Below are positions 25,677-32,685 of a stretch of DNA of 35,522 nucleotides, one piece after another (the stretch's first letter is position 1; every line of letters begins with the position of its first letter). The notes under the pieces were generated by a model that saw only the letters and a program-made list of their open reading frames with translations, was not told the origin of the DNA and searched no databases. Source of the stretch: Vibrio sp. (GTDB lineage Bacteria > Pseudomonadota > Gammaproteobacteria > Enterobacterales > Vibrionaceae); NCBI GenBank assembly GCA_028131545.1, contig JAOICL010000023.1, forward strand, positions 1 to 35,522. Direction: 5' to 3'. A program made the position numbers and the translations under genes.

Positions 25677-26510
25677 CTATATTGCGAAGTGTTTTGCGTG
25701 AAATTCAAGATGATCATCGATGAACGTCGAGATAAAGAAGTAGCTATGATCATAGCCCGCTTGCATTCTGAGTTCCAAAGGTGATTGATGTTTGTTTGCT
25801 GCCTCAATTAATGCTTCTGGCTTCAATTGCTCTTGTAGGAAATTATCCGCATCACCTTGATCCACTAGAATTGGTCGTTTAGATTGCGCTTTAGAGAGTA
25901 ATTCTGAGGCATCATATTCTTGCCATGTCGCCGTGTCATTTCCTAAGTACAAACCTAACGCTTTCTGTCCCCAAGGACAGTTTATTGGATTCGAGATCGG
26001 GCTAAAAGCAGAAATAGAGCGGTAGTCATCTTGATTCTTTAAGCCAATCGTAATCGCACCATGTCCACCCATACTATGACCTGATATCGATTTAACACCC
26101 GTCACAGGAAAGTGTGCTTCAATTAATTGAGGCAATTCCGTGGTCACGTAATCATACATATGAAAGTGAGTATTCCAAGGTGCTTGCGTGGCATTCAAAT
26201 AAAAACCAGCACCCTGCCCCATGTCATAAGCATCATCGTTAGCAACACCTTCACCACGAGGACTGGTATCAGGAGCCACGATAGCGATACCCAATTCAGC
26301 CGCCTTTTTGAATGCTCCTGCTTTTTGCATGAAGTTTTCATCGGTACAAGTCAGACCTGACAACCAATACAGTACGGGTACCGGTGTCTCAAGGCTTGCC
26401 TGTGGAGGTAAGAAGATAGCAAATCGCATGGTGCAATTCACCGTAGTAGATTCATGACTGAATTGCTGATGTAATCCACCAGCCACTGTGACTTGACTTA
26501 GCTTGTCCAT
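25677..26510 (-). CDS. fghA: S-formylglutathione hydrolase
   Basis: A 277-residue cytoplasmic serine hydrolase that splits S-formylglutathione into formate and glutathione, the second step of glutathione-dependent formaldehyde removal. The catalytic triad is visible: Ser in SGHSMGGHG, Asp in VDQGDADNFLQ and His in AGYDHSYFF. WLSGLTCTDENFMQKAGA near residue 50 is the family signature. Length is normal (277-280). The ATG has AGGA seven bases upstream. It lies downstream of frmA on the same strand, but a terminator in the gap suggests partly independent expression. Confidence 0.95.
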   Translation of the reverse strand: MDKLSQVTVAGGLHQQFSHESTTVNCTMRFAIFLPPQASLETPVPVLYWLSGLTCTDENFMQKAGAFKKAAELGIAIVAPDTSPRGEGVANDDAYDMGQGAGFYLNATQAPWNTHFHMYDYVTTELPQLIEAHFPVTGVKSISGHSMGGHGAITIGLKNQDDYRSISAFSPISNPINCPWGQKALGLYLGNDTATWQEYDASELLSKAQSKRPILVDQGDADNFLQEQLKPEALIEAANKHQSPLELRMQAGYDHSYFFISTFIDDHLEFHAKHFAI

Positions 26511-26592
26511 ATGAACATCCTATCCGCTCTTTTATCGAGCTAAAAATATTGTATACAACCAATACGTATTGAAATATACGTACTCTAAATAG

Positions 26593-26620
26593 AAAAAAGC
26601 AGCGCTGAATGCACTGCTTT
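26593..26620 (-). terminator. Terminator between frmA and fghA
   Basis: On the minus strand AAAGCAGTGC and GCGCTGCTTT pair (10 bp, one G-T) around ATTCA and are followed by six T's in total. It follows the frmA stop by about 20 bp. Beyond it, AATACGTATT (26561-26570) is a perfect palindrome in the fghA upstream region. Confidence 0.82.
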
Positions 26621-26639
26621 ATCATTTATGATTCGTGAA

Positions 26640-27833
<1,194 letters not shown>

Positions 27834-27907
27834 TAGGATAAGATAAATTAAACTTAGCAGATTCCTGAATAGAGAGGAATACTAACACCTTTAAATCTAA
27901 TGATTTA

Positions 27908-28807
27908 TTATGTGCGCGTTTCATTTAAACGTTGAAATAAATACTCGCCACTGCTGATCGCGTCATAATGCTTATTAGCCACTGAACCCGTGAAAGTTTC
28001 AATCTGAGTATCAAAATCAGGATGGCCAAAAAACGCCAAAGAATAACGAGAATGATCCGTCACAACAGAATTAACTCGATGGAAATCACGAGCCAACACA
28101 TCGCCACTCCAACGTCCAAAAAGATCACCGACATTTACACCGACTAAACCTGTACCTGCTGGACTGTCATACCACTCCTCAGTAAATGGGTTCATTACTG
28201 ATAAACCACCCAACTCATCTTGAGTTAATAGTGTTAATGTGCCGTAATCGGTATGCGGCGACACGGCAAATTCATTTGAATCTGGATCCGATGGTGGGTA
28301 ATGCAATGCTCGTAACGATTGTGCTAACTCGGCATGTTTACTACTAAAGAAGCTTTCTTCTAAGCCAAAAGCAACAGCAAACCCTTTCAGCAATAAATGC
28401 AGTGTTTCATGGCACGCCTTCATGTAGGCATCCATCGTGTCGCGAAAGTCAGGCATATCGGCTTTCTCTGGCCAAGTCATATCATCGAAGCCCATCATGA
28501 AGGTTTCTTTAAAATCAAAACTTGATTCATCTAAGCTTTCTGCACCAATCGTTTCAAAACCACGATTTTTGGTCACATCATAAGGTAAAGAGTCTGCTAG
28601 ATTTTTCTCTTTAACAGTTTTAAAGAAAACATCGAGCTGCTGCAACGCGTTATCTTGCAATTCCTTGGTTAATGGAGCGCCTGATATCGCCATAAAGCCC
28701 ATTTCTTCTGCTGCTTTACGAAGCTCTAAACCGAACTCTTCTTTTTGCGTCTGAGATGCAGTCGCCCAGTTAATCGCGTTAATAATTGCAATTTGATTCG
28801 TAGACAT
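27908..28807 (-). CDS. 2-oxoglutarate/Fe(II) oxygenase, isopenicillin-N-synthase family
   Basis: A 299-residue cytoplasmic non-heme iron oxygenase. The N-terminal DIOX_N-like region (about 5-110) includes GLELRKAAEEMGFMAISGAPL. The catalytic domain shows the iron facial triad: HTD in VSPHTDYGTLTLL and the distal His in DFHRVNSVV. The 2-oxoglutarate-binding R-x-S is in HSRYSLAFF. The gene starts only 10 bp after the permease stop and shares its riboswitch-controlled transcript, so a purine or related heterocycle is a plausible substrate. Family members hydroxylate, desaturate or cyclise many compounds; the exact reaction is unknown. Confidence 0.85.
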   Translation of the reverse strand: MSTNQIAIINAINWATASQTQKEEFGLELRKAAEEMGFMAISGAPLTKELQDNALQQLDVFFKTVKEKNLADSLPYDVTKNRGFETIGAESLDESSFDFKETFMMGFDDMTWPEKADMPDFRDTMDAYMKACHETLHLLLKGFAVAFGLEESFFSSKHAELAQSLRALHYPPSDPDSNEFAVSPHTDYGTLTLLTQDELGGLSVMNPFTEEWYDSPAGTGLVGVNVGDLFGRWSGDVLARDFHRVNSVVTDHSRYSLAFFGHPDFDTQIETFTGSVANKHYDAISSGEYLFQRLNETRT

Positions 28808-28817
28808 AATAAAACCC

Positions 28818-30164
28818 TTATAAAAAAGCCCAGCGAGAAATAAAAACGAGAGTTAAAACATAAACCGGTAAAGTGATGTCTTTTTGCTTACCTGCAATCC
28901 ACTTAATAGCGACAAAGCTAACGAAGGCAAAACTGAACCCTTCTATGATTGAGAACGTAAATGGCATCGCAATCGCACCCAAAACAGCCGGTAAATATTC
29001 AGTTACATCATCCACATTGATTTTAAATAACGCACTGATCATGAGGCATGAAACAAACACAATCGCAGGTGCCGTAGCTGACGCAGGAATACTTTCTGCT
29101 AGTGGTGCAAAGAATAAAAGAAGTAAAAATAGTGCCGCAACAACAACCGCGGTTAAACCCGAACGACCACCAACGGCTGTTCCTGATGTACTTTCCAGAT
29201 ACGATGTTGTCGTTGACGTGCCGATTAGTGACCCCACGGTCGTTGATAATGAATCGACAAAAAATAAACGCTTAATACGCGGTATCTTGCCATTTTCATC
29301 ATACAGTTTCGCACTTTGACTCACTGCCACTGTCGTACCTGCAGTATCGAAAAAGTCGATTAGAAATAAGCTAATGATAAGAACGCCTGCATTCAATGCA
29401 CCTTCAAGGTCTATTTGCATAAACGTAGGGGCTAATGAAGGTGGCATTGACATGAAGCCTTTCACTTCACTTAATCCTAGCAACGTAGAAAGAGCCGTGA
29501 CCACCAAAATACCAATAACAATCGCGGTTTTTAGACCTCGAGAATAAAGCCCTGCCATTAAGACAAAACCAAAAATAGATAGGAGGATATTCGGATCAGA
29601 GATATCACCAAATGACACCATTGTCGCTGATGATGGTACAACAATTCCTGCTGTTTTTAGGCCCACTAGCGCAAGAAACAAACCAATGCCACCTGATACG
29701 GCTAAACGAATGTTGGTTGGAATGCCATTAATCACCCACTGACGAATAGGCAATAAGGAAGCAACCATAAACAGAAGACCGGAAATAAAAATAATACCAA
29801 GAGCTGTCTGCCAGCTATACCCCATTCCCCCAACGATACCAAATGCAAAGAAAGCATTCGTACTCATACCCGGTGCCAATGCAATAGGGTAATTGGCCAA
29901 TAAACCCGTTAGTAATGTTCCTAGCGCTGCTGCAATACACGTTGCAACAAATACCGCGCCAAAATCCATACCGGTTGTACTTAAAATTGATGGGTTAACC
30001 ACACTGATGTACATCATGGTTAAGAAAGTCGTCAAACCTGCTGTCGCTTCAGTTTTAATGTTGGTGTTCAGGCCATCTAAGTTAAAGAGTGTATTTAATA
30101 TGTGTTTAAATGAGCGTGAACGATCCGATGTGTTTGGCTCTTGTTTCAGCGTTTTGTCTAGCAT
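28818..30164 (-). CDS. NCS2 family purine permease (AzgA/guanine-hypoxanthine type)
   Basis: A 448-residue inner-membrane protein with about 12-14 helices that probably imports guanine and/or hypoxanthine with protons. AzgA-branch signatures are visible: EATAGLTTFLTMMYISVVNP near residue 40, LAPGMSTNAFFAFG near residue 98, LFLIDFFDTAGTTVAVSQSAKL near residue 265 and GTSTTTSYLESTSGTAVGGRSGLTA near residue 315. AAAGG precedes the ATG. A guanine-class purine riboswitch about 200 bases upstream fits this specificity. The downstream oxygenase gene follows after 10 bp, forming an operon. Confidence 0.93.
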   Translation of the reverse strand: MLDKTLKQEPNTSDRSRSFKHILNTLFNLDGLNTNIKTEATAGLTTFLTMMYISVVNPSILSTTGMDFGAVFVATCIAAALGTLLTGLLANYPIALAPGMSTNAFFAFGIVGGMGYSWQTALGIIFISGLLFMVASLLPIRQWVINGIPTNIRLAVSGGIGLFLALVGLKTAGIVVPSSATMVSFGDISDPNILLSIFGFVLMAGLYSRGLKTAIVIGILVVTALSTLLGLSEVKGFMSMPPSLAPTFMQIDLEGALNAGVLIISLFLIDFFDTAGTTVAVSQSAKLYDENGKIPRIKRLFFVDSLSTTVGSLIGTSTTTSYLESTSGTAVGGRSGLTAVVVAALFLLLLFFAPLAESIPASATAPAIVFVSCLMISALFKINVDDVTEYLPAVLGAIAMPFTFSIIEGFSFAFVSFVAIKWIAGKQKDITLPVYVLTLVFISRWAFL

Positions 30165-30165
30165 G

Positions 30166-30366
30166 AGTAACCTTTAAAATAAATTAAAACGCTACGCTGA
30201 GAAGAATATAGACATTTACCCTGACAACAATCAGAGATAAAAAGGTCATTTTGGAGGTAAATACGAGGTCAAGGACTCGGGATTTACAATGTATCTTTCA
30301 GCGTAGACATAGCTACACTTACTTTTCAGACACATCATAATAAAGATGGGTATAAAGTTTTTCGGT
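30166..30366 (-). other. Leader between riboswitch and permease start
   Basis: No gene. ATTTACC (30214-30220) and GGTAAAT (30256-30262) can pair, with TGAC/GTCA inside, and a CGAG/CTCG stem lies near 30264-30280. Any of these could be the switching element. No clear T-tailed terminator is seen, so control of translation or a distant terminator is possible. Confidence 0.4.
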
Positions 30367-30435
30367 CATCTCATAGTAGAACATTTACGGTGTCCTGTAG
30401 ATACGCTCCACCTTATTAGGAGCTTATACAAAATG
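30367..30435 (-). promoter_or_regulatory. Purine (guanine-class) riboswitch aptamer
   Basis: On the minus strand all parts of the purine aptamer are visible in order. P1 is CATTTTGTA with TATGAGATG. J1/2 contains TATAA. P2 is GCTCC with GGAGC around a loop with AATAAGG. J2/3 is GTATCTAC. P3 is AGGACA with TGTTCT around the exact consensus loop CCGTAAA, followed by J3/1 ACTATG. The loop GG and CC pairs for the L2-L3 contact are kept. The specificity base (position 74 in the xpt numbering) is C, and U22, U47 and U51 are kept, which predicts guanine/hypoxanthine rather than adenine or 2'-deoxyguanosine. The expression platform lies in the next 200 bases and I cannot define it with confidence. 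Confidence 0.92.
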
Positions 30436-30533
30436 CCTGAAAGCAAGCGATAAAGTGAGCATAACAAGACTTTGAATGTAACAAATACACAGAGTCATTA
30501 AAAAATGATAGTTAGCTCTAATTTATGGCGAGG

Positions 30534-30561
30534 ATGATAGCGTATTTTATTAATTTGTAAA
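30534..30561 (-). promoter_or_regulatory. Predicted promoter of the riboswitch-permease-oxygenase operon
   Basis: On the minus strand TTTACA (30561-30556) and TATCAT (30539-30534) are 16 bases apart, a fair sigma-70 match. Transcription would begin near 30527, about 90 bases before the aptamer. Confidence 0.4.
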
Positions 30562-30624
30562 GTATAAGTCATAAATTAATCATGATAAACACCTTAACTA
30601 TCTGATAAAATTCAAGATAAACAC

Positions 30625-30672
30625 GATAAAAAGCAAGAAATAGAAGCCTACTCTCTATTTTTGCTTTTTATC
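30625..30672. terminator. Terminator between the MscS gene and the purine operon
   Basis: GATAAAAAGCAA and TTGCTTTTTATC are perfect 12-bp complements, with a further AAATAGA/TCTATTT stem inside. The arms carry A- and T-runs, so it can act in both directions and isolates the purine operon from mscS-like transcription. Confidence 0.8.
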
Positions 30673-30778
30673 ATCGTGGTGAATTCCTCAATAGAGAGTA
30701 ATCATTAGGTATACAGTCTTTAGCCGTTAGATATAAAGTCTTTAACTGTCAAGTATACAAACTCATCACTAAACAAGC

Positions 30779-32491
30779 TTACCCCTTGTTTAAAGGACTG
30801 TTAGTGTCATGGCTATTGAGATCATAATTCGTCACCCGTACATTATGCTGTGGGTATGGCGGTGCAATCCCCTCTTCATCAAAACGACGTTTCACTTGCT
30901 TAGTAATATCCCAATACACCGCCCAGTAATTCGCCGTTCTAACCCAAGGCCTAACCACGTATTCGACTGAATTCTCAGTCAGCAAATGCATTTTTATATC
31001 ATAAGCCGGTGTTTTTAGTACCATGTCATGTGAAGAGACTATCGTATCTAAAATATGCTCAACCTGCGCATTATCGTCGTGGTAGCTGACTCTAAACACC
31101 AAATCCACTCGACGTACTCGGTTATTCGTCGAGTTTTTGATTACACCACTCCAAATTTTATCATTAGGTATAATCAGAGACTGATTATCAAAGGTTTTTA
31201 TCGTGCAATTAACGAGGCTCATGCGATTCACCACACCGGATATACCACATGCTTCAATCGTATCTCCAACATCAAAGGGCTTATAAATTAACAGCATCAT
31301 ACCGGAAGCAAAATTAGCTAAGGTATCTTGTAAAGCAAAACCAATAATGATCCCGACGATACCAAAACCGGTTAGAATAGGAGTAAGATCCAAGCCTAGT
31401 TGAGCTAATCCAGTAATAAAACCGGCAATAAGGACCAGTTTACCGGAAATTGACGTCAAGAACTCTTGCATTAAGATCGATAAATTTAATCTTTCTAGCG
31501 ACACCATTTTTTGAACGAAAAAGGAAATCGATCGAGAAAACAACCAAGCAAGGCTCATGACAGCAATAAAGAAAACCGTGTTCAACACAAGCTGTGGAAT
31601 CGTAATCGATATCCATACTAACAAGTCTTCACCACGTTTTACCGCCATTGTGCTTAGCACATCAATATCTAACGTTTCTTTTGTAACCGATCCTGTTTTG
31701 TCTAATAACATGGTTTTAAAGGAAGATGTTTTTATGTTCATCCCATCGGCAAGACGAATCATCACCTTTAATGCTTTAAGCAAGATATCCAGTCGTTGAC
31801 TTAATACCTTTTCCGCATGCTCTAATGCCATTTTCTGATCGTTATGGCTGGCTTTAATTTGCTGCTCGATAACTTCCAACTGCCTATCATAGAACTCAAT
31901 AGCCACTTGATATTCAGATAATTTTTGCTCTATAAAAACCGTAAAATTCGTTTCTTCTAACTTATTAGGCGCTTCTAGCTCTCTTAACCAACGAATATTT
32001 TCCAATCGGTTTTGATAAAAGACGTTTAAATAACGTTGAACTTCGCTGATATCACTGAGTAATATCGCTTGTTTTTCATCGGCTACGTCTTCAAGTTTAT
32101 TATTCAATTTCTGCATGTACCCATCAAGATACCGAACCGATCGCTTAATCAATAGTTTTTGATTTTTAATGTACAAGACGAGAATATCTCTTTCGATGCT
32201 GTCTGTTTGTATTGCGTTGCCCAGTTGTTCTCTTAATTTTGCATTTTGATTAAACAGCTGAAATTTAAGTGTTTCATTTCCCGTTCCATCATCAATTTTC
32301 AACTCTTTAATCAAGCCTTCCATATGAGTAGAAAGACGATCTATTTTTTGAAGTTCAGTTTCTTCTTGTACCTGTTCGCCTTTAGCGAGAACACCCTGTT
32401 CCTTCGCAAAAAGAGACCATGACGTACACAAGATCAATACAAATACATAAAAAGGGGGAAAAGATAAATAACGAAAGTCACGCCTATCCAT
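30779..32491 (-). CDS. MscS-family mechanosensitive channel with a long periplasmic domain
   Basis: A 570-residue inner-membrane protein. A signal peptide (about residues 1-29, ending SWSLFAKEQ) is followed by a long Gln/Glu/Lys-rich, largely helical periplasmic region (about 30-285), likely coiled coil. Several helices then lead to the MscS core near residues 360-440: LTGFGIVGIIIGFALQDTLANFASGMM (pore helix) and YKPFDVGDTIEACGISGVVNRMSLVNCTIKTFDNQSLIIPNDKIW (beta domain). The cytoplasmic C-terminal domain follows. Such channels open under membrane tension to relieve osmotic downshock. The start with GAGGAA is preferred to one 17 codons earlier, which would spoil the signal peptide. A terminator separates it from the upstream RTX gene. 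Confidence 0.9.
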   Translation of the reverse strand: MDRRDFRYLSFPPFYVFVLILCTSWSLFAKEQGVLAKGEQVQEETELQKIDRLSTHMEGLIKELKIDDGTGNETLKFQLFNQNAKLREQLGNAIQTDSIERDILVLYIKNQKLLIKRSVRYLDGYMQKLNNKLEDVADEKQAILLSDISEVQRYLNVFYQNRLENIRWLRELEAPNKLEETNFTVFIEQKLSEYQVAIEFYDRQLEVIEQQIKASHNDQKMALEHAEKVLSQRLDILLKALKVMIRLADGMNIKTSSFKTMLLDKTGSVTKETLDIDVLSTMAVKRGEDLLVWISITIPQLVLNTVFFIAVMSLAWLFSRSISFFVQKMVSLERLNLSILMQEFLTSISGKLVLIAGFITGLAQLGLDLTPILTGFGIVGIIIGFALQDTLANFASGMMLLIYKPFDVGDTIEACGISGVVNRMSLVNCTIKTFDNQSLIIPNDKIWSGVIKNSTNNRVRRVDLVFRVSYHDDNAQVEHILDTIVSSHDMVLKTPAYDIKMHLLTENSVEYVVRPWVRTANYWAVYWDITKQVKRRFDEEGIAPPYPQHNVRVTNYDLNSHDTNSPLNKG

Positions 32492-32622
32492 AACGTGTTC
32501 CTCTTGGAGTGATGAAGTGCAGGAGAATCGAATCAAAAACACTATAAAAGATTAATGGAGATAAGGTACAAGATTAGTGGGTTCTTCCGTTAATGCAAAA
32601 TCATGGGAGTGTTAATACTTAG

Positions 32623-32658
32623 TAAAAAAAATCCCCTCAGTCAAAGACTCAGGGGATT
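32623..32658 (-). terminator. Terminator of the RTX/beta-helix gene
   Basis: AATCCCCT and AGGGGATT (8 bp), then a C-C mismatch and AGTC/GACT around AAA, form the stem at 32630-32658. On the minus strand seven T's follow. Confidence 0.92.
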
Positions 32659-32685
32659 TCATGTATTACATCCAGCTATAGCGGA

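Noticed and set aside
28873..29319. 148-codon plus-strand frame opposite the purine permease
   Set aside because: Lies wholly antisense to a clear NCS2 permease gene and has no family resemblance.
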